Origin: Glandiceps talaboti
Taxonomy: Eukaryota > Hemichordata > Enteropneusta > Spengelidae
DNA: 64,000 bases
Reading direction: 5' to 3'
Assembly: GCF_964340395.1 (NCBI RefSeq)
Contig: NC_135549.1
Location: 10,577,342 to 10,641,341 of the forward strand
Below are positions 1 to 12,573 of this stretch, one piece after another. Position 1 is the stretch's first letter, and each line of letters starts with the position of its first letter. A program made the position numbers and the translations under genes. The notes under the pieces were generated by a model that was not told the origin of the DNA, did not search any database, and was given only the letters and a program-made list of their open reading frames with translations.

Positions 1-1148
1 GTAAAATAAAGAGGAACATTTGCTGAATTCAAAACTGTATTATTACATTCAGGTTGCCCTCAGTCTGAAAACAAATGATTTCACCCCTGACCCTGCCTAG
101 GTACAAATACCTCATCTGTCCCAATTATTGTCACCATAGATTCATATTATTCTTATTAGTCAGTGACCTTAAAGAGAATAATGCACAGATTTTTGTGGGA
201 ATAATGACTATATTGTTTCATATCATGAATTCATAATGACACTAGGGGCTGTAATCTTGATGAGAGTACCTTAATGTAGTATTTATAAGCTGCTAATGAC
301 TACTGTAATGTTTTTACTTGACATCTACATGTATTTGCATAATTTTCATTCATAATATACATATTCCATTGAAATGTGTATTCCTATGTGAAATATCATT
401 TTATCTAGAGTAGATATGTATCTCTTTTTAAATCACTACATGGATTTCAAGAAGACAGCTGGCTTCTGCTTTGCTTGAAAATAGCACATTTAAAAATACA
501 TCACTTATTTCTATGTCACTCACCAACATATCATTATTGGTATGAAACACAGTAAACATGAACAATTTCATTAACACTAACAGACTGAAATTATGTAGGA
601 CTAAGGTAAGGCTAATTTCATCTGAACAGCACTTCTTACGTTTAGGAAACATGAAAACTCATTTGCATAAACATGCTGCATGCAAGCTCTCAGAAATAAA
701 GCTATAAATATCTTGCAAAGAAGAGCTCTGTTTTACACTAGGTTGATGCATCATAGACAAGTCAAAATGTTAAGAGATTCACACCTTTTGCATCCTTGTC
801 CATACAATGCTGAGGCCATCCATGAAGCTCCTATCACTGTTTACTGTAAAGGGGAGCACCATTCCAGGAAATAAAGACATTTTTGTCAACTTTGGGTTAC
901 AGTACACTCGATTGCCGGGAAATACGAAGTGAAAATTATTGGCCGTCCATTTTAAGTGGTGGCCCTAATAGCCTCGTACTTACAACATTGATTTTCAAAA
1001 TATCCTATTGGTAAAGCTTATATTGTAATGATGCTGTATTAGTCCATACTGGTTTTTTTCTCTACAAGTTAATTAACCTAATTATGAACCATGAGCTCCA
1101 TGTAAATCAATGAAAACTCACTTTGTATTGATTTGATATACAACCTAT
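1..1148. other. AT-rich stretch, no gene recognised
   Basis: I see no exon with convincing splice sites or a recognisable protein in any frame here. The longest open frames (428-652 minus, 680-874 plus) have no family resemblance. It may be downstream or intronic sequence of the minus-strand gene that starts near 8.2 kb. Confidence 0.4.
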
Positions 1149-1361
1149 AACACCAAAGTAAAGCTTTTTCTGTATGTACCACAATCGTTGATAGCATAAA
1201 TATCAAGTATAAAAGTATAGTGTTTCATTTGCTAATTGACCACATTAGAAAGGCCACATGCTAGGCTTGTAAATAAACCAGTTGAAACAGTATACTTTTA
1301 CACTTGATATGAATGCTATAAATGAGTGTAGCACACAGAGAAATTGCTTTACTTCAGTGTT
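1149..1361. mobile_element. Foldback (MITE-like) element, copy 1
   Basis: The two halves are imperfect inverted copies of each other with arms of about 85 bases. The left arm runs from AACACCAAAGTAAAGC through ATAGCATAAATATCAAG to AGTGTTTCA. The right arm carries the complements TGAAACAGTATACTTTTAC, CTTGATATGAATGCTATA and GCTTTACTTCAGTGTT. A related element lies at 32570-32754. There is no coding capacity, so it is probably a non-autonomous DNA transposon; the superfamily is not assigned. Confidence 0.7.
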
Positions 1362-1713
1362 ACTTGTTGTAATATGAGCTGCTCAGTCTATGCTGTGATG
1401 TCACAGGTCTAAGAAATTCTGTCATGTTGGAAGATTTCACATACTGAATGAGGGTAGAAGATTGTTTACATCATGCAGCCAAAATCACTAGCAAGTAGCT
1501 AATCATGCATACTTTGTGACTGGTAGTCGTCCATTCCAAAATGTAGCGATTCCTTCAAAATGCTGAGTTTTCCCATTTTTGATTTCCCTACTTTTAAGGA
1601 ACCTTGTGAATAGTCTGTCAAATGTTCAAATTTTCATGCAGCTCTCAAATAAAACAAACAAACTGATCATCACATTAAACAATGTAGACTTCGGGGGAGC
1701 TAACATCACACAT

Positions 1714-1790
<77 letters not shown>

Positions 1791-1936
1791 CATGTGTGCA
1801 CGCACACACACACATACACACACAGTATACATACACACACATACAGTATATATACACATACACACATACAGTATACACATACACACATATAGTATACATA
1901 CATACATACATACATACATACATACATACATACATA

Positions 1937-1977
<41 letters not shown>

Positions 1978-2012
1978 CACACACACACACACATACAGTA
2001 TACACACACATT
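1714..2012. repeat. Compound (CA)n / (CATA)n microsatellite
   Basis: A run of CA dinucleotides at about 1719-1783 is followed by interrupted ACACATACAGTATA motifs, a (CATA)n block at about 1895-1937, and further CA. Open frames on both strands across it are repeat artefacts. Confidence 0.97.
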
Positions 2013-4944
2013 ACTAGTATAGTGGACAATTTCTTGGAAGATTCTGAAGTGTACAGAATAAGATCAATGATTTTCCTGCAATTTTATGCAATTGATGTTG
2101 GTAAATAGTTCAATGGTGTGTACGTAAGCTACTTTCACTAAAACTCAGACCGATGTTCCAACGATCAAAATGTTCTGTTTCCTCATTAATTAAATCCAGC
2201 CACTCTTCTAGTACATAAAGAGACTATTCAAGTTTTTGTGAAGATCTTGTTGAATTGTGTTTTTTATGGTTTTCGTCTTGCCCTGACAAGTTTCTCCTTC
2301 AGATTATTCTTTGTCTTGGTGCACTAAATGTTGAACAAATAAATCAAGTGTCTTTTACTACTGACAGGAATTCTCAGTCATCTTTGCATAATGTGATGAA
2401 GACAGGATCGTTAATCATTTCGTAGTAGTGAGCTAAAGAGAAACACTTCTCTTGTTAAACACGTTTTATTTACTATAATGTCTTGCTACCATTAATTATT
2501 TTGAAACTTCTTTCTGATATGCAGAAATATTCTGTCCATGATAATGTTATCTTAATTATTGCATATTTGCTTTTACTGGGAATACATTTATTATTTACTG
2601 CCCAGCTTTCAAGTTTTCCCCATTTAGCTGATTACGCAAATCCTATCAATCAAATCCATGGAAATAGGGAAGACTTGACACAGCCTGGTTTCCTAACTAT
2701 ATCAGCAATTCCAAACCTTAGGGCTATAAAATGAGTGATCATAGTGTGAAAATTAAATCAGGGCATTTTGACACGTTTGATCACTTTTAAAACCAATAGA
2801 CAACAATAGTACTGACTGTAATAAAATCTGTACAAATTCACAGAATTTTTAAACTGCCTTTGAAAGGTTTCTGTTACCTTACAATTACAATGTGTTACTA
2901 CGATTACTCCTACACTTACACATATTTCAAAGAAATTTCATATTCTGTACAATTCTTGTCAGCATTTAGATATCACTTCATAATGTCTGTCTTCATTCAG
3001 CTGAGAAAAAATTTGAATGACATAATCACTATCACTGTCACTATGAACTGAAGACAAGTATTGACAAAAACACTTTATGTCCCAAGTATTTCCTAGCTAA
3101 ATATAGGAAAATATCAGAGAAATTTTTTTTCTTACACCTGTGCAAATCAGATACAGTGAAAGTATGGTAATGGTAATTCTGAATATCACAGAAGAACCAA
3201 TGACACAGAAGTGCACTGTCATGGTGTAAAACAACAAGGGCATAAATTCTGAGATTTTTGTTTGAATGTGTACAACTTGGCTGGTGCATGGTTGTTGCAA
3301 CAAAATAACATAATATGTGGTACACATGTGCAGCATACTAGGTTTAACTGGGGTCAATACATGCCTGGTCATTTTTATACCAAGTAAGTCCATGTAGGAA
3401 AACAAAACAGAGTTGTATCAAATCAAACAACTGTAAAATTACAATAGGTTGCTTACCACTTTAGAAGGTCAACTGTCTGTCTATTTATACACCTGGAATG
3501 TATTCTTGCCAATCATTGAAACTAGTGTAGACTTCAGGTATTCTATTATGTTTGTGTATGCAACCATTGTATATACATTTGTATTCATTTTAGGATACAT
3601 TCCATTGTTATAAGTTACATCATAGCTACTTACTACTACTACTACTACTAGTGGATGGGACTGACTAATAAAGCAACCTTGTACATGGGATGAATGCACG
3701 TAGCTACATGTATACATAACCTAGGAGTAGGAATTTTAATTAAAGAGAACTATTGATGAGTGAAATGTAGCACTTTAATTAAATTTACTAAATCATAAAA
3801 TTATTGTTACAATACTTGTTATTCATCAGTATTGTCTCATCTACTAACGGATAACAATTATGAAAATTATTATGAAGATTTATTAATAACTCTGACCAAA
3901 TCATTTCATCAGTCAATCATACTCCATATCAAACCTAGATAAATATAAAATTGAATTTCTAACTGTTATTGTATATGAAATGAAGTACACAAGTTTCACA
4001 GACGTGTAAGTGAAAAGGATTTCTTGCTTTGGATTTCTTTAGAATTTCTATATAGATCCACAACTTATTAATGTTTCATTGTCTCTCCATTACAAAGGCG
4101 TAGGTAAATATTACAGAATCGTTCTTTTATCTGGATGATTTCATACACTATGGTATCATCAATCAAGAACCCTCTAAAATCAACAGTCTCAAGGAACTGT
4201 ATTTCTGGTCACAGGCCTACCCACGGTTTTACAATATAACTCATCTTGCAAAGAGATTTGTTTTCCTAGTAATACCCAACTGTTTGCAATCTTGAGTCCA
4301 AATATTGCAATTTTTTTTCATTCATATTAAATACACATGTATACACCTTAATGTATTAAAGAAGGCTAATACTTTGTTCTCCATGTGATTCTGACAGTCT
4401 ACACCATGCTATAATTTGTAGTTTTATATGTAAATTATCTTCCCAGTATCACAAAAGTTGAGCATACTTATGATATTTCACCTGTACTGGTTCATAGACA
4501 GGATGCCATGACAAACGAGTGCAAGTGTGGCATACACTGGGTATTTACACAACTGCTTGCAGTGTTCTCTGTAGTTGTACTTTCACAAGTGGACTTTAAT
4601 AGCAAGCAAGAGTACACATACCATGATACCCCTGAGAACCCAAACTGGAACTCACATGGAATGGGGTTCCGTTAACTTATTATTACATATATTTATCCAA
4701 AAACATCAAATGTCCCTAAAATTGACACTGAGAAAGCACATGCTTTTGTGTTCAATGAAGAAGTGATTGTATGTTCATTTGCATATCATTTGCATGTAGG
4801 TACGCAATAATGTTGTTGGTATTGCACTGCAGTGTAAATACAGTACCACTTGTATAATGAGCATGTACAGTGCCAATAATCTCTGGTATGATAGATATGT
4901 AATAATGTCTATACATATATCATATCAATCTATTTGTATTCTCT
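2013..4944. other. Non-coding stretch, no gene recognised
   Basis: AT-rich sequence with a short (CTA)n run at about 3630-3650. Several short open frames occur (2483-2734 plus, 3041-3405 minus, 3481-3717 minus), but none resembles a known family or sits between convincing splice sites. Confidence 0.4.
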
Positions 4945-5305
4945 AATAATCATTTATATCCATGTGGGACGGTACAGGTCTGCATGTGTGCTGAAGCAGT
5001 CATCTATATCTGTGTGGGACTAATAATACACGTCTGTGCCACAGTGTGTGTGTGTGTGTACTGTATCAGTCAACTGATTCAATGTGGGACTGTGGAAAAC
5101 ATCAGTGTGTGTGTGTGTGATTAAGCAGTCATTTATTTCTGTGTGAGACTGTGACATATTGGTTATTATTTTCGTGTGAGACTGTAAATTACCAGTATGT
5201 ATTGTATATTGTAGCAGTCATTATATCCGTGTGAGACTGTGTAATACGGGTCACTATGTATGTGTGCTATAGCTGTCACTTATTTCCGTATGGGACTGTG
5301 GAATG
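4945..5305. repeat. Degenerate minisatellite with GTGTGGGACTGTG core
   Basis: About six diverged copies of a 55-75 base unit. Each contains a GCAGTCATTTAT-like block, then CCGTGTGGGACTGTG (variants GTGAGACTGTG, ATGGGACTGTG), then a GT-rich block. Copies differ in length and by many substitutions, so the array is old. Confidence 0.6.
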
Positions 5306-7987
5306 CTAGCCGTTTCCAAGGTCATGGTGACAAATCACATGCATCAATGATTACACTGTACTGATAATGTAATAAGGATAACAATGCTACACTTCCACCA
5401 CTCCTATGCCAGTGACATTGTACCATTGCCAAGAAGCTTTAATAAACAAAAGTATCTCCATTGTTAGACCACAAACTGTAAATGGATGTTTTGTATCTCT
5501 TCAGCAAAGTGCCAACAACATTAAAATCATTTAAGAACACCATCCCATATACAGTAAAAAAAATACACTAATCGCAATATTTTTTTTTCCTTTTTGGTAT
5601 CATTGTATCAATTGGTCTAAATTGAGAGTGGGGCATTTATATGAAGATGCATGTGATAAAGAGTAAGTAATATAGTCTAAGAGTAGGATTTAAAAAAAAC
5701 ATGATATTCATCATCATGTACTAGTATTCCTAAATTCTTTTTCACACCAACCCATACTGGTTACCATAGAGAATAAAAGTGAAACCAGAGCCATGTTGAC
5801 ACCAAGGATATTCACCCTTGTGCATATCTCATACAACACTGGTTAACATATTATATACAAAGCCTAGAGAGACTTGGGTGTCAGCTTCCAACATAAAAGA
5901 AAATCTAAGGAAAGTTCATAAGAACTAGACTTTCCTAAGGTGTTGTAAGTTGTGACAAGTTAACCTATTTTGTCTTTGCATAGGCTAAATTTAAACCATC
6001 GTAAATCCTACCTTAGGTATAGGGAATCTAAGGCCATCTAGTGGCCATGAATAGGACTATTGTCCATTGTACAGGCATGTCAGATTCAAACCATGAATGA
6101 AACTGCCCAAGGTAACCCCTACACCACAATATTGAAAACAACTTTTGTTTCATTTGATTAAAAAACACATCAATCAAATATACATTACAGGAATATATAC
6201 TGTAAATATGTTGATAAACAAGGAAATGGATCAAGACATTGGTGATTGGATTATTTGTGGTCACAGTGGTGGCTGTAGCTGATGGCTACAGACAGACAGC
6301 TGTCAGACACTGTCACATAGCTGAGACCAAGTCATTCTTCTTCCTTTGTGTGTAAGAACTCCATTTCAGCAGCTGACACCAAAAAAGCAAGGAATGTTTG
6401 TGCACTTCACACATATATTTATTTGAAGAATAACAGTCCTTCACTACTATGTATGCCTTTGTTTGAACACTGAAGTACTAATTGTGAACGACATTTCTGT
6501 ACTGTCAAAGTGTACCTATCTGCATCAATCACTCTTGTACTGTTCGACAACATGTAAACACATGTGACAGACAAATTTTCAGTATTGTTGACTGCTTTGA
6601 CTGGGTACCATGGTAAGCAAAATAGGTAATTGACACATGAATATTAATTAGGGAAGCAACGAATATTCATGAGTAATTACCACCTAAACCAAATATAGAT
6701 CTGAAAGAATGATATTCTGTATAGTTTAATGAATGCATGTCTTCTTGCTACTGGTATGAATGGCAGTAAAGTCTGACAGTGGTGTCTAATTAATACGTAT
6801 GTGATGAAGTCACAGCAAACATGGAGATGTCATGGATACTATTTTCTGTCACTAAAAGTGGGACACGACACCATGTGTACAACCAATTCCTGTCCTGTGT
6901 AAGCTGTTTACATGTCATACTTTTAATATTTAATTATTTACTTCTTTTTTTTTTTTTTAATTTACTTTGGTTGTGAAATACATTCATTCACATTTTAAGT
7001 GTTCATGTTAGAATCCATACTCTAGAAATTGAAAATATATGGATCATTGCTCCTTCATCTACAATAATCAAGGGGGTCTTGCCCTGGTTTCCAACACATA
7101 GTACTCTACTGATGACCAAATGTCAACAAAGCATGATTACTTCAATAGCCCCCCCCCCCCCCATTGTTTTCTGTATGTACTTGTATGAGTTCGACACTCC
7201 CACCCTCAGATGAGTAGATCCCCTCAAACACATATATGCATTTGAAATCTAGCTAGGATATTTGGTTGGGTGTTTAACCCTTATCATATTAATTATCTAA
7301 TTTGCAATGCTGACTATAATTAATTAACTGTTATACAGGAGTTGCAGACCTAACCAATTAACAGTTCTTTCTGACATGTGGTATGTTAGAAGAATAACTT
7401 TTAATTAGTATGATCAAAATATGTTTTCTACAATGTATCACTAACCACTTTTACTGCCTACATAGTTAAATGGGCAATAATGAACCAGGCAGTCTACAGA
7501 ATCGGTTCTCCCTTGTATTCTGTTTGTGAACCTAAATGTCTCCTCTGACCTGACCGGCCGGTATTATGATGTCAATGATGACATAAAAATATTTATGCAT
7601 TTAATCATCACTCACACAATCCACCTCTAGATTAAAAATTCAAACATTTTAATAGACGATGATATTTTCACTGAATGAAATTTGCCCTTGTTGTAGGTAA
7701 CCACTACAATTACGGACTTGAGAAGTGGCCGTTCAAAACAATGTCCGTACGGTATAACGTTATATGTACATGTAAATGTTACAAACCTTCTACGGAGCGA
7801 ATAGCATTCATTATTATTCACCACGTATCGGTAAACCTCGCTTACTGCGGCTATGTAAGTATAATTAGTAAAGGCCGATCGTTTTAAATTACGTACAGAT
7901 CTCTATTTTCGACATCGGCGATAATATTTTCATTTGCTAGGGTTAAAATTGCTATATTTAGAATGAATATCTTTCCGTTTTACGTAC
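5306..7987. other. Non-coding or intronic stretch; possible last exon near 6.34-6.39 kb
   Basis: On the minus strand a pyrimidine-rich tract ending in CAG lies at about 6376-6392. It is followed by short open frames that close at about 6343 or 6319. This could be a 3' exon of the gene starting at 8191, but the frame is ambiguous (phase 0 and phase 1 both give short tails). A poly-C run lies at 7149-7162. Nothing else is recognised. Confidence 0.3.
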
Positions 7988-8191
7988 CTTCCTTTCTTGC
8001 TGCTATTCCTTTCGTCAGGTCTCATGCGATTCTTGGGTGGTGCTTTACCCCGCTTCTTCCGCGCCTGGATGGCTAAAACTGGAATAGATAAACCACAGAT
8101 ATCAATTGAATGAATATTGATTGTAAAATTACCAATAATTGGTATATCTGACTTCATTTTACTCACCTTTTCTCTGTCCTCTGTAGCTCAT
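7988..8191 (-). CDS. First two coding exons of a small basic protein (partial, unrecognised)
   Basis: Exon 1 (8167-8191) starts at an ATG and encodes MSYRGQRK, ending at a consensus GTGAGT donor in phase 1. Exon 2 (7988-8072) follows an acceptor ending TTTTAG, keeps the frame and ends at GTACGT in phase 2. The joined start is highly basic: MSYRGQRKAIQARKKRGKAP, then a PPKNRMRPDERN-type stretch. This composition suits a nuclear or nucleolar protein, but I do not recognise the family. Later exons should lie at lower coordinates; I could not place them confidently. A GCATGCGT-containing sequence (8220-8250) lies just upstream of the start and may be promoter DNA. Confidence 0.5.
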
Positions 8192-8219
8192 CTTAAACTT
8201 TTCAGCCACCACTTTTCAG

Positions 8220-8250
8220 ATATTATCGCAACACGCATGCGTAACAGCCT
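8220..8250. repeat. 31-base sequence, inverted copy at 9965-9995
   Basis: The 31 bases from ATATTATCGCAACACG through GCATGCGTAACAGCCT recur exactly as the reverse complement at 9965-9995. The core ACGCATGCGT is itself palindromic and resembles an NRF-1-type (GCGCATGCGC) site. It lies about 30 bases upstream of the ATG at 8191. Confidence 0.8.
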
Positions 8251-9030
8251 GGCGTGAGGTACTCTGGGTAATTGAACCCGTACGCCGTCAACGGTAAACT
8301 ATTATGGTACATGCATTAGAGTTCAAGGCAGTGCAACATGCTGCTGGTATTTAACTTCTGTGTAGCCTCCATCGACATCGAAATCAAAGAAATATAACTA
8401 TATCTAGTAGGACGTTAAACTTCCGGACATTCCCAGTTTCGCTTCTTTCACAACACTCCGGAAAAAGTGACAGATAACGTTTTCAACTACCTTGAGGTCA
8501 AAGGGGTATTTAATCTGTCGAGGCCCGTATTCTTCCGTTTAACATGTCCAATCATGACATCTACAAGTAACGTTATTAACGATATTTTGTTATCAATAAA
8601 CATTTGGGCCAAACAGTTGTGGAAAATCACAAACTCTCCTGCGAACATTTACGTATCTCCAAATTATGATAAGACTGGATCATGTCAAAGTAAATTTAGA
8701 TAAAATTAAATCTGGTATTGATAATGATTGAAAAAGTACGGTGAAGTTTGCGTCATTTCCATGTGCCTGAGCGACCAAACACTGTTTTTATTGGCTCAGC
8801 AAACATAATACCATACGATGTACAGGTACACAATTTCAAAAACAACAAAACGATATATGCGGTTTTAAACTAAAATATAGGCATGAGGTCGTACATTCTA
8901 GTAAAGTATCGATACTAATTAGAATTTGTGCTATGGAGCTCACTTTTATTTTTTTTTACTATAAAATGAAGTAGAAAAAAAATTAAGTATGAAATTGTAA
9001 TGATTCAAACTAACCATTGTTATTGTTTAA

Positions 9031-9160
9031 ATACACACACACACATGCACATACACATACATACACATACATACATACACATACCCACACACACATATAC
9101 ATTTACACACACATACACAGAGGGAGAGAGAGAGAGAGACAGACAGACACATACACATAC

Positions 9161-9214
<54 letters not shown>

Positions 9215-9215
9215 C

Positions 9216-9247
<32 letters not shown>

Positions 9248-9303
9248 CACACACACACACACATACTCACACACACACACACACACATACACACACACAC
9301 ATA
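9031..9303. repeat. Compound (CACA)/(CATA)/(GACA)n microsatellite
   Basis: CA-rich motifs, a short GA run at about 9121-9139, a (GACA)n block at about 9163-9245 and terminal CA runs. All open frames across it are repeat artefacts. Confidence 0.97.
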
Positions 9304-9841
9304 TCTGAAGGTGGCAAAAACGTGAAACTACGGCTTTAATGAACTTACATGTATAATTTCTTGGAATACAAATAAAATACTATATTCATGGATTGTAATT
9401 TCTGATCTGAAATTATGAACGTCTTCAACGTCATAGCTGGCTATGATTGTAATGGTTACGTAAGTCAATTCTTTGACACAGAAGGTATTCATGCAAGCAT
9501 CATCATCCATTCATGATAAGAAATGTATGCAGTTATCAGAGGGGGGAGGGTTGAGCTGTATTGTAAATGTTATATCCTGCCATTATGAGATCATTGCGTG
9601 CTTTGAGAAATACACATATTGAAGTCATGACGTTTCCTCAGTAACTGTATCTGGTGTCAAACACTGTTTCGTACTTTCAACGACAACATTAATATATTGA
9701 CTCTTGTTCTCTCTTCTATGTCAATGTCTGTAATTTTAAGCATTACTTGAAGAGTTAAACAAAAACAAATTCGGCCAATATTTATTTTTACTATTTGCGG
9801 TTCTCGATGAAGTAAAAACACAGATAAGCCTAAGGGAAAAA

Positions 9842-9942
9842 ATGTGTGGTTCCGATTACGCGCAATATTTAGAATAGGTGGGATAGGTAGACTTTTTCCC
9901 TTTATTTTTTTTAATGTGTGAGTGTCTAGTTCATGTAGTTTC
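9842..9942 (+). repeat. Dispersed repeat, copy of the one at 16.84-16.94 kb
   Basis: Shares TGTGTGGTTCCGATTACGC, TTTAGAATAGGTGGGATAGG and GTGAGTGTCTAGTTCA (with substitutions) with the reverse complement of 16840-16938, in the same order. It has no coding content and looks like a fragment of an interspersed element. Confidence 0.7.
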
Positions 9943-9964
9943 TACCCTAACCCAACCAATTATT

Positions 9965-9995
9965 AGGCTGTTACGCATGCGTGTTGCGATAATAT
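9965..9995. repeat. 31-base inverted copy of 8220-8250
   Basis: Exact reverse complement of 8220-8250, including the palindromic ACGCATGCGT core. The surrounding bases do not match, so the shared block is limited to these 31 bases. Confidence 0.8.
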
Positions 9996-11030
9996 TTGTA
10001 GGCCTAATGGATGGGAGTCTATAGTTTATAGTGAGATCACACATGAATAACTATCTTACATGTAAACATGGCCGTGACCAGCATATCACATGTGTATCAT
10101 GACTAGATGTCGATATCTCCAATGCCAACCTATTCTAAGGCCAATGGTTACATGCAAATGTATAATCACCACAATACTATTTATATACAGTTGTTGTAAT
10201 CTATAGACCTTGGAGTGGGTTTTGTATTTAAAAGAATCAAAGAACTGATAACTCGTCAAGAGGAATTTTGCACGATGACCACACCGGAGAGCTATTTGTC
10301 CGTGCACGTGACATGTAAATATTATTTTGTCGCCGTTCATTCTTAATCGCGGTTACGTAATATGTACAGCACGCGGAGACTCATGATTATGATGATGCAA
10401 TCACATTAGGTGTATTTGATATACGGAATAATTTAAAGGGAACGAACGCAGTTGTTGGCGTTTGGGGGGGGGGGGATATTTTGGTCAAAAATGTTTTTCG
10501 CAGCCGTCCCCATCCCTTTCGCACTCTCTAAAAATGTCACCCCCCCTCCTGAAATGAACCAAAGAATGAGTATGGCACCCCCGTCCCAGCACACTGCTGG
10601 TACAAAATCATAGGGCACACATTATTTGTCTTCTGGTATTGTTCAAACAGTTGATTACATAGAAGGGATTTTATTTTTTATTGAACTTTTTCGATACGTA
10701 TGATAAATTATGATACATGTATAAACTATATATTGATAGCAGGTTTGAGTTCAGTAAATTGCAAGTGGTGGCTTAGTGTGCGGCTCCAGTACCTGTAAAT
10801 ACAATAATACGAGTATACCTGATAAACATGCAGCATACACTATGTCCAGACATGTTTATATTCAGTTTGTACCCCTACGCTGTTTACAAATGTAATAAGA
10901 AAATTTTCAAACGTTTGAGTTTTTGATTCACTTAATATTTTATGCAAGGAAAATGTTCTACTTCATTTTTTATTTTATTTTCCCATGGAGGCCACCAAGA
11001 TTGAATGATTGCGAAACAGTTCACCCCAAG
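9996..11030. other. Non-coding stretch, no gene recognised
   Basis: Contains a short G run (about 10465-10477) and AT-rich sequence. No splice-bounded exon or known protein was seen on either strand. Confidence 0.4.
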
Positions 11031-11034
11031 AGTG

Positions 11035-11160
11035 ACTGGTTGCAAAACAGCATTCTCGCAAACCAGAGCTCATGATATATCCACAACACTGCAAATACCA
11101 AGATGGTGCCGTAAAAGAGACTGTGGTTAGGGACGATGGGAGAACTCGGAGGCGGCAACT
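11035..11160 (-). repeat. Dispersed repeat family A, copy 1
   Basis: On the minus strand this reads CCCATCGTCCCTAACCACAG then CTCTTTTACGGCACC and, further on, GGTTTGCGAGAATG. It resembles 12235-12365 (+) and 34780-34905 (+). The three copies are strongly diverged, and the family and function are unknown. Confidence 0.5.
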
Positions 11161-11303
11161 CCACCGTCAAGTAATAAGTGGGTTTTGTTGTTGTTGAAGG
11201 ACAACGAAATATTTCCAAGTAAAGATTAGAGTAGACTCAGTCTGGTACCTGTTCTTTGGGGGATTGTTATTTGTAAGTGTAAATATTTTGAGTTTGTTAT
11301 TCA

Positions 11304-11423
11304 TTAGTCTGTAAGGTACGCCGTAACAGGGCACCCTCACACATCGGTCAACCCCTCCCTCCCATATATGCATGGTGAGAGGAGGCCGGTGAGGGCGGAA
11401 CGGCACGACGTATTACAGTCTAA
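11304..11423. mobile_element. Short inverted-repeat element (TTAGTCTGTAAG family), copy 1
   Basis: The left end TTAGTCTGTAAGGTACGCC and right end GCACGACGTATTACAGTCTA are imperfect inverted repeats. The interior GGGCACCCTCACACATCGG and CAACCCCTCC is shared with 20523-20615. About 120 bases with no coding content, matching a miniature inverted-repeat element. Confidence 0.7.
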
Positions 11424-12234
11424 TTATTCATGTTTAGTTTTGCAAAGGAAAATCATCCTCAACTTAAAAAAAAAAGTTACTAGTAGTCTCCCAAGGGGTC
11501 TCGTGTTCACCCAACTGTTTCGCAATCACTCAAGCAGGTTATCATTCCACACAAAAGAACATAGCTGTGTTTTAAAAATTTAAATATTTTATTCAAATAA
11601 AGAATAAAAAACCCACAGAGACATGAGCAAGTTTAAGGTAACAGAAGTAAATTTGTGAGATTTCAGATTTCTCTTTCTACTTGTAGTATACTATACGAAC
11701 GAAAGCTCTTACTACGGACTCTGAAGTAGATTGTCGTTGTTTATTTAATTGTACATTTGTATATTATAATGTTATAGAAAGAATACGTCGACATTACCTT
11801 ACATGTAAAACCATTTTGAAATAGTTTAACCGAGGGTATTAGGTAAATAGCTTCACTCGGGTAAAAAGCTTATAAACTCAACTAGTGCCATTTGAAAGAA
11901 TATTCACTAAACAGTGGATGTGACAACCGTTTCATCGTGTTCAATAAGGAGTTTCATACATAGACTTAGATAATTGACCAGACACCCCCACCCCCACGCG
12001 ACTGTCGACAGATAATAAATATTTGTCGCCGAATTTAACTTTGAATGCTATTGTCTTTTCCGAGATCGGGTATGAATACGAAACCGTTCAGACAAAATTA
12101 AAAATTAAAAAGCAATGCACTATCAATTAAAATGCAAAAAATGTCCCCAAACTTCAAATACTTCCCTCCTCCCCCATCCCCACCGGTACCCACGAAAGTG
12201 CACCTGTGCTGCTCTAGCGCAATGGGCTCAATTT

Positions 12235-12365
12235 GACAGAGCCCTGAACAGAGCCATCGTCGCAAACCACGGCCTGTTTTATGGCAACGTTCTTAACGAG
12301 CCTCCCAAATTTCAAAATGTAGTGGTAGAAATAATTACTCTGGCTTGCGAGAATACATCGAATGG
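12235..12365 (+). repeat. Dispersed repeat family A, copy 2
   Basis: Contains GCCATCGTCGCAAACCACGG, CTGTTTTATGGCAACG and GGCTTGCGAGAATACATCG, which correspond to 11035-11160 (-) and 34780-34905 (+). It overlaps a 120-codon open frame that is probably not a gene. Confidence 0.5.
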
Positions 12366-12479
12366 AACAGAGCATGCGGTATCATTTTCCTCTTGTACAG
12401 GAGCTGAGCGTACAGAAAGGCAATCACGACGCCGCCCTCTAGAGTTTTATCATTATGTTTTCAGCTCAAGTAGATAGGG

Positions 12480-12573
12480 AATTCCCCCCGTCTCAGGGTC
12501 ACAGTAGTGCTGTGTTGTGCCTACACTGACTGGAGAAACGTGAAGTTTAACATACTTGTACAGTGTAGATTGG
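12480..12573 (+). other. Candidate non-coding first exon of the CIKS-like gene
   Basis: A GTAAGTAG donor at 12574 and a matching acceptor (TACTGTTGCAG) at about 13570, just before the coding start at 13600, suggest a 5' UTR exon ending at 12573. The transcription start is not defined; the upstream limit given here is approximate. Confidence 0.4.

Noticed and set aside
1579-2029. Overlapping His/Thr-rich and Cys/Val-rich open frames on both strands
   Set aside because: They are translations of the CA/CATA microsatellite and have no coding character.
9000-9325. Open frames rich in THTH, DRQT and CLSV
   Set aside because: Products of the CA and GACA microsatellites.
12115-12477. 120-residue plus-strand open frame
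   Set aside because: Overlaps a dispersed repeat seen twice more in the window; no splice context or known family.
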